From: an uncultured Oscillospiraceae bacterium
GTDB taxonomy: Bacteria; Bacillota; Clostridia; Oscillospirales; Oscillospiraceae
Assembly: GCA_905233385.1 (NCBI GenBank)
Contig: CAJOEH010000001.1
Span: 57,773 to 121,772, forward strand
Direction of reading: 5' to 3'
Length of the DNA stretch: 64,000 bases
Shown here in pieces: positions 1 through 7,955 of this stretch. The translations under genes and the position numbers were made by a program. Position 1 is the first letter of the stretch. Each line of letters starts with the position of its first letter. Under the pieces are notes generated by a model. It did no database searches. It saw only the letters and a program-made list of their open reading frames with translations, and had not been told where the DNA came from.

Positions 1-1
1 G

Positions 2-2158
2 TTCGCGGACGGCATCTGCCTCGAAGCGCCGGAATCCGACAAGGATTTCTATGAGAGCGCGATCGCCTTCGGCCGCTTTCAGGAGCTGCTGGGCGACTTC
101 CCCGCGCAGACCCTGCACGAGACGATCCCGATGTTCCACAACACCGTCAACCGCTACCGCCAGTTCCGCAAGGCGCTGGACGCCGACCGCGTCCACCGTG
201 CGCTCTCCGTCCGCGACGAGATCGCCTTCATCATGGAGCGCGAAAAGGAAGCCGGCACACTGGTGCGCCTGCTGGAATCCGGCGAGCTGCCTCTGCGCGT
301 GACGCACAACGACACCAAGCTGAACAACGTCCTGCTGGACGCGAAGACCCGTAAGGCGATGTGCGTCCTCGACCTCGACACGGTCATGCCCGGCTCCTCC
401 CTGTACGACTTCGGCGACTCCATCCGTTTCGGCGCGGCGACCGCAGCCGAGGACGAGCCGGACGTGGAGAAGATGGAGCTCAACCTCGAGCTCTTCCGCG
501 TCTATACGCGCGGCTACCTGACCGCCTGCCGCAGCCTGACCGAGAAGGAGACGGAGCTTCTGCCGCTCGGCGCGAAGATCATCACGCTGGAGCTGGCCGT
601 CCGCTTCCTGACGGACTACCTCGACGGCGACCGCTATTTCAAGGTCGCCTATCCCGAGCACAATCTCGTCCGCGCCCGCACCCAGCTCAAGCTGGTCGCC
701 GACATGGAGAAGAAGTGGGACGACATGCAGAAAATCGTCGCGGAGGAAGCGGCGAAGGCGAAGGAGCGGCCGCTGAATTATCTCGGCATCGTCTATAAGG
801 TCAAGAACCTGCCGGAGCTTGACAAGGATTTCATTCCCTTCGGCGTGTGGATCGACGCCTATGAAAAGGGCGCAACCCAGCCGCTGACCATCGCCATCGA
901 GCGCGACAAGGGCAAGATCTCCGTCCACCACACGAAGATCCACGGCACGCCGGAGCTCGCCGAGGCGGACTACCGCTACGTCGAGCGCTACGTCAAGTTC
1001 CTGCTGTGGTCGATCGGCGGCTTCCGCATCTACATCTGCGGCAACAGCGCGCTGGCGCAGCGCCTTAAGAAGGCCTACACCCTCGAGGGCGAGCGCAGAT
1101 TCGACGTCCAGTTCATGCAAGACGTTTACGAAGTTCCCTTTGAGGTCGTCGACTGCAAATTGGATGACTGCCCCAAGGCGAACGAGGCCGCCGTGCACAT
1201 CGGCGGTCACATGGAAGGCTGCCGCATCGGCTTCGACGCGGGCGGCTCGGATCGCAAAGTGTCCGCCGTGATCGACGGCAAGACCGTCTATTCCGAGGAA
1301 GTCGTCTGGCATCCGAAGACGGAATCCGACCCGCAGTACCACTTCGACGGCATCGTCGCCGCGTTCAAGACCGCGGCCTCCAAAATGCCGCGCGTGGACG
1401 GCATCGGCGTCTCCTCCGCCGGCGTTTTCATCGGCAACAGCCCGATGGTCTCCTCCCTGTTCATCAAAGTCCCGCGCGAAAAGCGCGATCTCGTCAAGTC
1501 CATCTATGACCGCGCCGCCTTGGAAATCGGCGACGTTCCCATCGTCGTCGCGAACGACGGCGACGTGACCGCCCTCGCGGGCGCGATGGGCATGGAGGTC
1601 GGCTCCGTCATGGGCATGGCAATGGGCACGAGCGAGGCGGTCGGCTACGTCGACGCGGACGGCAACGTCCTCGGCTGGCTCAACGAGCTCGCCTTCGCGC
1701 CGGTCGACCTGTTTGAGGGCGCGATGGCGGACGAATGGTCCACGGACATCGGCGTCGGCTGCAAATACTTCTCGCAGGACGCGGTCATCAAACTCGCGCC
1801 GAAGGCGGGCATCGCCCTCGACGACAGCCTGACCCCGGCCGAGAAGCTCAAGGCGGTGCAGTCGCTCGTGGAAAAGGGCGACGCGCGCGCAAGAAAGGTA
1901 TTCGCCTCGATCGGCGCCTACCTCGCGCACACGATGAAGCTCTATTGCCGCTTCTACGACGTGCACCACATGATCGTCCTCGGACGCGTCATGTCCGGCG
2001 TCGGCGGCAGCATCGTGCTGGACAGCTGCCTGAAGATCATGCGGGAGGAATATCCGGAGCTCGCGGAGAAAGTGCGCGTCATGCTCCCGGACGAGAAGAC
2101 CCGCCGCGTCGGCCAGTCCGTCGCCGCGGCCAGCCTGCCCGAAGCAAAGAAGAAATAA
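2..2158 (+). CDS. Sugar kinase fusion: APH/NahK-like phosphotransferase + ROK domain (5' partial)
   Basis: The reading frame is open from base 2, so the N-terminus lies outside the window. The first third is an aminoglycoside-phosphotransferase-fold kinase resembling N-acetylhexosamine 1-kinase: the catalytic loop THNDTKLNNVLLD is near base 302 and the metal-binding LDLDTVMPG near 370. After a linker, the second half is a ROK-type sugar kinase: the glycine-rich phosphate loop GFDAGGSD is near base 1230, VVANDGDVTALAGAM near 1545, and GMAMGTSEAVG near 1615. The classical ROK zinc cysteine cluster is not obvious. nagA follows after a terminator-like hairpin, so amino-sugar salvage is the likely role. 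Which domain acts on which sugar, and whether both are active, is inference. The two-kinase fusion is clear from the uninterrupted frame. Confidence 0.8.
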   Translation, partial: FADGICLEAPESDKDFYESAIAFGRFQELLGDFPAQTLHETIPMFHNTVNRYRQFRKALDADRVHRALSVRDEIAFIMEREKEAGTLVRLLESGELPLRVTHNDTKLNNVLLDAKTRKAMCVLDLDTVMPGSSLYDFGDSIRFGAATAAEDEPDVEKMELNLELFRVYTRGYLTACRSLTEKETELLPLGAKIITLELAVRFLTDYLDGDRYFKVAYPEHNLVRARTQLKLVADMEKKWDDMQKIVAEEAAKAKERPLNYLGIVYKVKNLPELDKDFIPFGVWIDAYEKGATQPLTIAIERDKGKISVHHTKIHGTPELAEADYRYVERYVKFLLWSIGGFRIYICGNSALAQRLKKAYTLEGERRFDVQFMQDVYEVPFEVVDCKLDDCPKANEAAVHIGGHMEGCRIGFDAGGSDRKVSAVIDGKTVYSEEVVWHPKTESDPQYHFDGIVAAFKTAASKMPRVDGIGVSSAGVFIGNSPMVSSLFIKVPREKRDLVKSIYDRAALEIGDVPIVVANDGDVTALAGAMGMEVGSVMGMAMGTSEAVGYVDADGNVLGWLNELAFAPVDLFEGAMADEWSTDIGVGCKYFSQDAVIKLAPKAGIALDDSLTPAEKLKAVQSLVEKGDARARKVFASIGAYLAHTMKLYCRFYDVHHMIVLGRVMSGVGGSIVLDSCLKIMREEYPELAEKVRVMLPDEKTRRVGQSVAAASLPEAKKK

Positions 2159-2162
2159 CAGC

Positions 2163-2196
2163 AAACGGCATTCCGCTCCGGAATGCCGTTTGTTTG
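2163..2196 (+). terminator. Hairpin between the kinase fusion and nagA
   Basis: A perfect 12-bp inverted repeat (2163-2174 with 2180-2191, five-base loop) starts five bases after the kinase stop and is followed by TGTTTG. The T-run is weak, so partial read-through into nagA is plausible. The nagA ribosome binding site (GAAAGGA) lies just beyond it. Confidence 0.6.
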
Positions 2197-2211
2197 AAAG
2201 GAATCAATACA

Positions 2212-3336
2212 ATGAATTACAAGAACGCATGGATCTATACCGAACAGTTCCGCTTCGCGCAGGGCAGCTTCTCCGTTGAGGACGGACGGTTCTGCAATGT
2301 GCTCGGCGAGGCCGCGCCCGACGCGGTCGACCTCGGCGGCGCCTACGTCATCCCCGGCCTGATCGACGTGCACACCCACGGCAATTCCGGCGCGGACTTC
2401 TCCGACGGCAAGCTCGAAGGCGTGCGGAAAATGGCGAAATATCTGGCGAAGAACGGCGTGACCTCCTTTGCTCCCGCCTCGATGACTCTCCCCTACGAGA
2501 CGCTCGCCGCCGCGTTCGCCACGGCGCGCGCCTACGCGGACGACCGTGACGCGGACGGCGCGGCCCTGCGCGGCATCCAGATGGAGGGGCCCTTCTTCTC
2601 CGAAAAGAAAAAGGGCGCGCAGAACGGCGCATACCTCCGCAACCCCGATTTTGAAGCGTTCAAGGCGCTTTACGACGGCTGCGGCGGTCTGGTGCGGATC
2701 GTGGACGTCGCGCCGGAGCTGGACGGCTCCGTCGAGTTCATCCGCAAGGCGAAAGAGCTCTGCACCGTCTCGATCGCCCACACCGACGCGGACTACGACG
2801 CCGCCCGCAAAGGCATCGCCGCGGGCGTGACGCACCTGACCCACCTTTACAACGCCATGCCATCCATCCACCACCGCAAGCCCGGCGTGATCGCCGCCGC
2901 CGCAGAGGCCGAAACGGTCAGCGCGGAGCTGATCTCCGACGGCCAGCACGTCCATCCCGCCTCGGTGCGGCTGGCGTTCCGCATCTTCGGCGCGGCGCGC
3001 ATGGTGCTGATCTCCGACTCCCTGCGCTGCTGCGGCATGCCCGACGGCGAGTACGAGCTCGGCGGCCAGCAGGTCTTCCTAAAGGACGGCATTGCCCGTC
3101 TCGCGGACGGCACGATCGCGGGCTCCGCGACGAACCTGTTCGAGTGCATGCGGCGCGCGATGTCCTTCGGCATCTCGCGGGAGGACGCGATCCGCGCCGC
3201 GACCTACAACCCCGCGCGACAGCTCGGCTGTCTGAAAGTCGTCGGCTCGATCGCCGACGGCAAGATCGCCGACTTCGTGCTCTGCGACGCGGAGCTCAAC
3301 CGCAAGGCCGTCTGCCTCGCCGGAAAGATGCTGTAA
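2212..3336 (+). CDS. nagA: N-acetylglucosamine-6-phosphate deacetylase
   Basis: A cytoplasmic amidohydrolase of 374 residues, normal for NagA, which removes acetate from GlcNAc-6-phosphate to give glucosamine-6-phosphate. Visible family motifs in order are PGLIDVHTHG (metal-binding loop), QMEGPFF, the AHTDAD and HLYNAM histidine stretches, DGQHVH, and the catalytic-aspartate region LISDSL. The ATG at 2212 is preceded by GAAAGGA at good spacing; a much longer upstream extension of the frame is only an overlap with the kinase gene. It follows the amino-sugar kinase fusion on the same strand, which fits a HexNAc salvage unit. No nagB is present in the window. Confidence 0.93.
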   Translation: MNYKNAWIYTEQFRFAQGSFSVEDGRFCNVLGEAAPDAVDLGGAYVIPGLIDVHTHGNSGADFSDGKLEGVRKMAKYLAKNGVTSFAPASMTLPYETLAAAFATARAYADDRDADGAALRGIQMEGPFFSEKKKGAQNGAYLRNPDFEAFKALYDGCGGLVRIVDVAPELDGSVEFIRKAKELCTVSIAHTDADYDAARKGIAAGVTHLTHLYNAMPSIHHRKPGVIAAAAEAETVSAELISDGQHVHPASVRLAFRIFGAARMVLISDSLRCCGMPDGEYELGGQQVFLKDGIARLADGTIAGSATNLFECMRRAMSFGISREDAIRAATYNPARQLGCLKVVGSIADGKIADFVLCDAELNRKAVCLAGKML

Positions 3337-3353
3337 GATTCAGAAACACAGAA

Positions 3354-3390
3354 GGCGGCGCTTCGTTGCGAAGCGCCGCCTTTCATTTTT
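3354..3390 (+). terminator. Intrinsic terminator after nagA
   Basis: A perfect 12-bp GC-rich stem (3354-3365 with 3369-3380, loop TTG) is followed by TTTCATTTTT. The roughly 170 bases between here and the converging gene at 3564 hold only two imperfect hairpins (around 3417-3434 and 3503-3530) and no open frame I would call. Confidence 0.85.
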
Positions 3391-3563
3391 CCATACATTC
3401 CCTTATATCGTGTCATTGCCCGCTTGTCGGGCAATCTGTCCCTATCAGAATCGGATGTTTTTCCACAATACGATACAAGTCACATACTTGCGACGGACAG
3501 ATTCCCTCGCCGATTTCATCGGCGGGGAATGACAGGCTGGCTGCATTTTTGCGTTGTGCCGCG

Positions 3564-5840
3564 CTAAATCATGCGGATCTCGATCTTTGTTATGACGTTC
3601 TCATTGTCGTACTCGATCGAAATGATACAGCCGTCCGTCGTGCAGTGCACGGATACGGGAGGGGGCTGAATGCCGGTATACAGCCAATAATAGGAGCCGT
3701 CGGGGTCGAACGCCATGACGTCGTCCAGCGTATCGCCGACCCGGAGCGCCTTGAATTCCTCGGAGGAATGCGCCATATGCCCCCTGTCGGGCCGTCCCAA
3801 CAGATTGCCATTCCCATCAAAATACAGGAACACAAGGTCGTTTTCGCTTCGGTAAACCGCATATTGCGTGAACGGCGTTTCCCGCAGGCATTCGACCGGC
3901 CAGGTCTGCCCCAGCTCCGTAAGCGTTCCTTTGAACTGTGAAATCTCCGTCAGCTTGTCGTCGGAATAGACGTGCGTAAGCAGTTCCATCACGTTTTGAT
4001 CCCATTCCAACGAGATCGGGACAAAGCGCAGTTCTTTTCCGTCCAGCTCCAGTCTGCCGATCGCAAGCAGCTCTCCATCTATCGGCCACCCGCTGAATCT
4101 CCGCTTTTCCACGAGCAGTTCGCCGTTTTGTTCATAGAGCCGGTAGTCATACCTGCCCCAGTCGTTCAGTTCATAGGTCGCGCCGGTCACTTCGTCATAC
4201 ACTTGGATCCACTCATACACGATGCCGGAGCCCTCCCAGACCGATACGCACCGCTCCGGCACGCCGTCGCCTGTGAGATCGCAGTGATAACCGAAGTAAT
4301 CGAAGTAATCATCGTACCCGTCGGTTGCGATCGAGTAGTACGGCAGAAACTGGTCGAAATTCCCGAATATAGTGGGGGCTTCCTCCGTTTCCTGCGTCGC
4401 TTCTTGGTTCTCGTTTTTCGCGAGCTTGTCTTCAAGGAGCTCGCAAATAATATCCCAATTATCATCGTCCAGCTTGACTTCAACGCCGTTCAGAAACAGC
4501 GTATAGGGCACTTCCATCCCTTGCACTACCCTCGTCTCCTCAGAAAAGCCGAAACATGTGATCTCCAGCAGTTTTTCGTGGTCTTTCGACTCGAAAACAA
4601 GATAGTCATTGACGTCCATGCTCCCGCGAGAAGCCTGCTCAAGAACGAAGTTCTCCGGCCGGATTTGGCTCAAGAGCGTCTTGTGCTGCTGCAGTTCGTC
4701 GTTATCAAGATAGATAACGTCGCCATACGACTCGTCCTTTTCGATGAAGGCGATCAGATCCTCCGGCGAAAAGGCGCGGCCGTCCGCGATCATGGGATTC
4801 TTGTGGTATCCCGTCATGGTCATGCCGCCCATATCCGGCTGATTCAGCGCGTCCGTGAACGGCTGCAGCGCCGCAGATAGTTCCTGTTCCGCTGGTGATT
4901 CCTCCGAGCGCGGGTCGGTCAGCAGGCAGACGGCAATCACGACGCAGACCACGACGGCGATCAGGATGATCCAGAAGGCGGGCTTTTTGTAATTCAGAAT
5001 GCCCTTGACGCGCTGCTTCACCCCGGCCTCGCCGAACGCGAGCGGGCAGGCGGTAATGCTTTTTCTCTGCATACTGCAATCCAGCAGCGCCTGCGAATAC
5101 GCCGCCTTGCGGTCGTGATCCATGTCGCGGATCACCTTTTCGTCGCAGGCCGTCTCGATGTCCCGGCAGAGCAGGATATACGCGATCCAGCACAGCGGGT
5201 TGAACCAGTAGACGCTCAGCAGCAGGAAGCCGAGGGGCTTCCACCAGTGATCCCGCCGCTGCAGGTGCGCCGTCTCGTGGGCGATCACGCAGTCCAGCGT
5301 CTCCCCGCGCATGGAGGAAGGCAGACAGATCTTCGGACGGAACACGCCCAGAATGAAGGGCGTTTTGACCTCGTCGCAGAGCAGGATCCGCTTGCCGACC
5401 GGCACGGCGGCCGCGACGGTTTTCCGCAGCCGCAGGAAGCTGATCAGCGCGTAAAGGAGCATCGCGGCGACCCCGACCGCCCAGACAACGGAAGCGACGA
5501 GAAGGACGGTCTGCAGCGGATTGACGCTCGCCGCCGGTTCCGGCGCGAAGGTCTCCGAAATGATCGGATTGACCGCGCTGTTGAAGACGCTGATCCCGGT
5601 GTGGATCGCGGGCGCGGGAGAGACGGCGATGTCCGCGGGCACCGTTTCCGCGCTCGGGATCAGGCTGAATGTGCTTTTCAGGGAGAACGGCAGAAGCAGG
5701 CGCAGCGCCGCAAGCGCCCAGAGCAGGCAGGCGATCCACCGCGGCGCTTTCTTCAAAAGCAGCCGCGCGGCGAAGACCGCGAGGAGCAGCCAGCTCGCCG
5801 TGATGCTCATGTTCAGGAGTTTGAGGAAGACCGCGCTCAT
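3564..5840 (-). CDS. BlaR1/MecR1-like M56 membrane metallopeptidase with long C-terminal domain
   Basis: 758 residues. The N-terminal ~320 residues are the M56 antirepressor module: hydrophobic helices near residues 8-30, 36-55, 110-135 and 290-312, with the zinc motif HETAH (CVIAHETAHLQRRDHW) and the downstream DIETACDEKVI helix. This family cleaves or inactivates a BlaI-type repressor after sensing a signal. The partner repressor gene lies directly upstream and overlaps it by four bases. The C-terminal ~440 residues after the last helix are not a penicillin-binding sensor: no SxxK/KTG set is seen. They are acidic, aromatic-rich sequence that looks extracytoplasmic, so the signal is unlikely to be a beta-lactam by the classical route. 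The input ligand is unknown. Confidence 0.85.
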   Translation of the reverse strand: MSAVFLKLLNMSITASWLLLAVFAARLLLKKAPRWIACLLWALAALRLLLPFSLKSTFSLIPSAETVPADIAVSPAPAIHTGISVFNSAVNPIISETFAPEPAASVNPLQTVLLVASVVWAVGVAAMLLYALISFLRLRKTVAAAVPVGKRILLCDEVKTPFILGVFRPKICLPSSMRGETLDCVIAHETAHLQRRDHWWKPLGFLLLSVYWFNPLCWIAYILLCRDIETACDEKVIRDMDHDRKAAYSQALLDCSMQRKSITACPLAFGEAGVKQRVKGILNYKKPAFWIILIAVVVCVVIAVCLLTDPRSEESPAEQELSAALQPFTDALNQPDMGGMTMTGYHKNPMIADGRAFSPEDLIAFIEKDESYGDVIYLDNDELQQHKTLLSQIRPENFVLEQASRGSMDVNDYLVFESKDHEKLLEITCFGFSEETRVVQGMEVPYTLFLNGVEVKLDDDNWDIICELLEDKLAKNENQEATQETEEAPTIFGNFDQFLPYYSIATDGYDDYFDYFGYHCDLTGDGVPERCVSVWEGSGIVYEWIQVYDEVTGATYELNDWGRYDYRLYEQNGELLVEKRRFSGWPIDGELLAIGRLELDGKELRFVPISLEWDQNVMELLTHVYSDDKLTEISQFKGTLTELGQTWPVECLRETPFTQYAVYRSENDLVFLYFDGNGNLLGRPDRGHMAHSSEEFKALRVGDTLDDVMAFDPDGSYYWLYTGIQPPPVSVHCTTDGCIISIEYDNENVITKIEIRMI

Positions 5841-6208
5841 GGCGTTTCCTCCCTACGGAAGGCATCGATCATCTTCTGGATCTCCTCCGCCTCCTGCGCC
5901 GTCAGCCGCTTGTGCGAGATGAACGCCGCGACAAAGGCGGGCAGCGAGCCCTCGAAGGACTCCGAAACGATCTGCTCGCTCTTCGCGGAGCAGAACGCCT
6001 CCCGCGAGACGCGCGAGGTCACGATCCCGTTCTCATTCTGCAGCAGCCCCTTTTCGCAGAGCTTCCGCAGTACCGTGTAGGTGGTCGGCTTTTTCCAATG
6101 CAATTCCCGTTCGCAGATCTTGACCAGCTCGCCCGAGCTGACGGGCTCGTTCGTCCATACGAGCGCCGCGAACCGCTCCTGCACCGCGCCGAGTTCCAGA
6201 TCGACCAT
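5837..6208 (-). CDS. BlaI/MecI/CopY-family winged-helix repressor
   Basis: 123 residues from the ATG at 6208, chosen because GGAGG lies eight bases upstream; the frame is open to 6283 but that extension crosses the operator. The N-terminal winged helix shows the family pattern (GAVQERFAALVW, then WKKPTTYTVLRKLCEKGLL), followed by a helical dimerisation tail. Such repressors bind palindromes in their own promoter and are removed by the cognate M56 protease. Its stop overlaps the start of the BlaR1-like gene by four bases, so the pair is translationally coupled. The promoter upstream carries an 18-bp inverted repeat, which suggests autoregulation. Confidence 0.9.
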   Translation of the reverse strand: MVDLELGAVQERFAALVWTNEPVSSGELVKICERELHWKKPTTYTVLRKLCEKGLLQNENGIVTSRVSREAFCSAKSEQIVSESFEGSLPAFVAAFISHKRLTAQEAEEIQKMIDAFRREETP

Positions 6209-6228
6209 GCGGCACACCTCCAAAGAAT

Positions 6229-6283
6229 GGTTTATCGGAGTAAACTCTACCTGTAGTTTACTCCGATAAACCGCATTTGTCAA
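6229..6283 (-). promoter_or_regulatory. Promoter and palindromic operator of the blaI-blaR1-like operon
   Basis: Read on the minus strand: TTGACA (6278-6283), a 17-base spacer, then TAAACT (6255-6260). A perfect 18-bp inverted repeat (6229-6246 with 6255-6272, 8-base gap) covers the -10 box and the likely transcription start. This is the position expected of a repressor site for the BlaI-like protein. The match is read directly from sequence; binding is inferred. Confidence 0.8.
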
Positions 6284-6297
6284 GTATTGTTTTCTAC

Positions 6298-6831
6298 TTA
6301 TTCCGCGGCGAGCACCGCGTCGGCGGGGATATCATGTGGCTCGGTCGGGAGGCGGTCGAGGAGCTGGAAGCCGTAGCACAGCGCGACGGTCGGGTGCATG
6401 GGCTCGCGGGCGAGGAAGCGGTCGTAGTAGCCGCCGCCGTAGCCGAGGCGGCAGCCTAAGCGGTCGAACGCCAGTCCCGGGAGCAGGACCAGCGCGGTCG
6501 GATCGTCCGCTTCCGCTCCGTCCACAGGCTCCAATATGCCGAAACTGCCCGGCAGGAGCAGCGCATCTTCTTCGATGAAGAAAAAACGCAGTTCATTTCC
6601 GCAGACCTTCGGCGCGGCAACGCGCTTGCCGTCCTGCCGCGCCCGCGCGGCGATCCCGTCCGTCCGCACCTCATGATTGGCGCTCAGATAGACGTAGACA
6701 GTCTTTGCCGCGCGGTACAGCGGATGGGCAAAGAGCCGTTCCGCCAGCGCGGTCGACGCCGTTTCGATCTCCTCCGCGCTCAGCGCGCGCCGCTTTTCCC
6801 GCAGTTCGCGCCGCAGGGTCGCCTTGTCCAT
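6298..6831 (-). CDS. 5-formyltetrahydrofolate cyclo-ligase
   Basis: 177 residues; converts 5-formyl-THF to 5,10-methenyl-THF with ATP in the cytoplasm. The family signature is clear: a basic N-terminal helix (LRRELREKRRALS), YLSANHEVRTDGI, and the C-terminal LGYGGGYYDRFL nucleotide-binding stretch followed by a PxxPHDIPADAV-type end. I place the start at the ATG at 6831 with GAGG eight bases upstream; a GTG at 6840 would sit too close to that site. The gene stands alone, between the BlaI operator and the promoter of the lipid kinase gene. Confidence 0.92.
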   Translation of the reverse strand: MDKATLRRELREKRRALSAEEIETASTALAERLFAHPLYRAAKTVYVYLSANHEVRTDGIAARARQDGKRVAAPKVCGNELRFFFIEEDALLLPGSFGILEPVDGAEADDPTALVLLPGLAFDRLGCRLGYGGGYYDRFLAREPMHPTVALCYGFQLLDRLPTEPHDIPADAVLAAE

Positions 6832-6890
6832 CGTTCTCACCTCACAGACAGTATAACGGCTCGATTTTCCGCTGTCAAATCATTTTCCTG

Positions 6891-6919
6891 TTGCGACAAA
6901 ATGCGACAGGGTGTATAAT
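6891..6919 (+). promoter_or_regulatory. Sigma-A-type promoter of the lipid kinase gene
   Basis: TTGCGA at 6891-6896, 17-base spacer, perfect TATAAT at 6914-6919, followed by AAGGAAGG and an ATG at 6950. Confidence 0.75.
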
Positions 6920-6949
6920 GAAAAAAAAATCATAAGGAAGGTATCTAAA

Positions 6950-7813
6950 ATGACATATCACGTTCTCTGCAATCCCCTTGCCGGCAACGGCGCAGGCGCG
7001 GAAGAAGCGAAGAAGCTGAAGATCGACGGCGCAGAGCTCAAATTCCACGACATCACCGAGCTGGACGGCTACGCCGCGTTCTTCGCGGGGATCGCTCCCG
7101 AGGACGGCGTGATCCTGACCGGCGGCGACGGCACGATCAACCGCTTCGTCAACGAGACGGAGGGGCTGGATATCCCGAACGACATCCTCTACTACGCCGT
7201 CGGCACGGGCAACGATTTCCTGAACGATCTGGGCAGAAAAGTCGGCGAGCCGCCGTTCTCCATCAAGAAATATCTCCGCGATCTGCCGACCGTCACGGTG
7301 AACGGCAGGACCCGCCGCTTCCTCAACGGCGTCGGCTACGGCATCGACGGCTACTGCTGCGAGGTCGGCGACGAACAGCGCACGAAGTCGGACAAACCCG
7401 TCAACTACTCCGCGATCGCCATCAAGGGTCTGCTCTTCCACTTCAAGCCGACGAACGCCGTCATCACCGTGGACGGCAAAGAGTACCGCTTCAAGAAGGT
7501 CTGGCTCGCGCCGACGATGAACGGCCGCTTCTACGGCGGCGGCCTGATGATCGCCCCGAAGCAGGATCGCCTGAACGCGGAGCGCACGGTCACGGTCGCC
7601 GTCCTCCACGGCTCCGGCAAGTTCAAGACCCTGCTCGTCTTCCCGTCCATCTCCAAGGGCGAGCACGTCAAGCGCACCGAGATGTGCAAATCGTTCGTCG
7701 GCCACGAGATCACGGTCAGATTCGACCGTCCGACCGCCCTGCAGATCGACGGCGAGACGGTGCGCGGCGTGACGGAGTATTCCGTGACCAGCAAGGCGCC
7801 GATCCACGTTTAG
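6950..7813 (+). CDS. Diacylglycerol kinase family lipid kinase (YegS/DgkB-like)
   Basis: 287 residues. The N-terminal CNPLAGNG loop, the nucleotide-binding ILTGGDGTINRF and AVGTGNDFLNDLG are hallmarks of the DAGK catalytic family, which phosphorylates diacylglycerol or related lipids on the inner face of the membrane. The C-terminal beta-rich half contains LNGVGYGIDGYCCEV and ends in the usual IDGE motif region. The ATG at 6950 has AAGGAAGG upstream; an in-frame ATG at 6911 lies inside the promoter and is rejected. The exact lipid substrate cannot be told from sequence. Confidence 0.88.
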   Translation: MTYHVLCNPLAGNGAGAEEAKKLKIDGAELKFHDITELDGYAAFFAGIAPEDGVILTGGDGTINRFVNETEGLDIPNDILYYAVGTGNDFLNDLGRKVGEPPFSIKKYLRDLPTVTVNGRTRRFLNGVGYGIDGYCCEVGDEQRTKSDKPVNYSAIAIKGLLFHFKPTNAVITVDGKEYRFKKVWLAPTMNGRFYGGGLMIAPKQDRLNAERTVTVAVLHGSGKFKTLLVFPSISKGEHVKRTEMCKSFVGHEITVRFDRPTALQIDGETVRGVTEYSVTSKAPIHV

Positions 7814-7883
7814 ATCGCTCCGACGCGAATCATTCGCGCCGGAAATGAATTGCGCCTGACGGCGCATCCGTTAATTCATCATA

Positions 7884-7939
7884 TTGACAAAACAACAAGC
7901 TGAGAAGAACGAGTTACGAGAACCGTTCTTCTCAGCTTG
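7884..7939 (-). terminator. Terminator of the yfhO-like gene (minus strand)
   Basis: A perfect 16-bp stem (7896-7911 with 7924-7939, 12-base loop). On the minus strand it is followed by TTGTTTTGTC, a usable T-rich tail. Confidence 0.75.
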
Positions 7940-7955
7940 CGCTATCTTATCTTTC

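Noticed and set aside
3391..3563. Possible small gene or RNA between nagA and the BlaR1-like gene
   Set aside because: Only two imperfect hairpins and no start signal or T-tailed terminator of its own.
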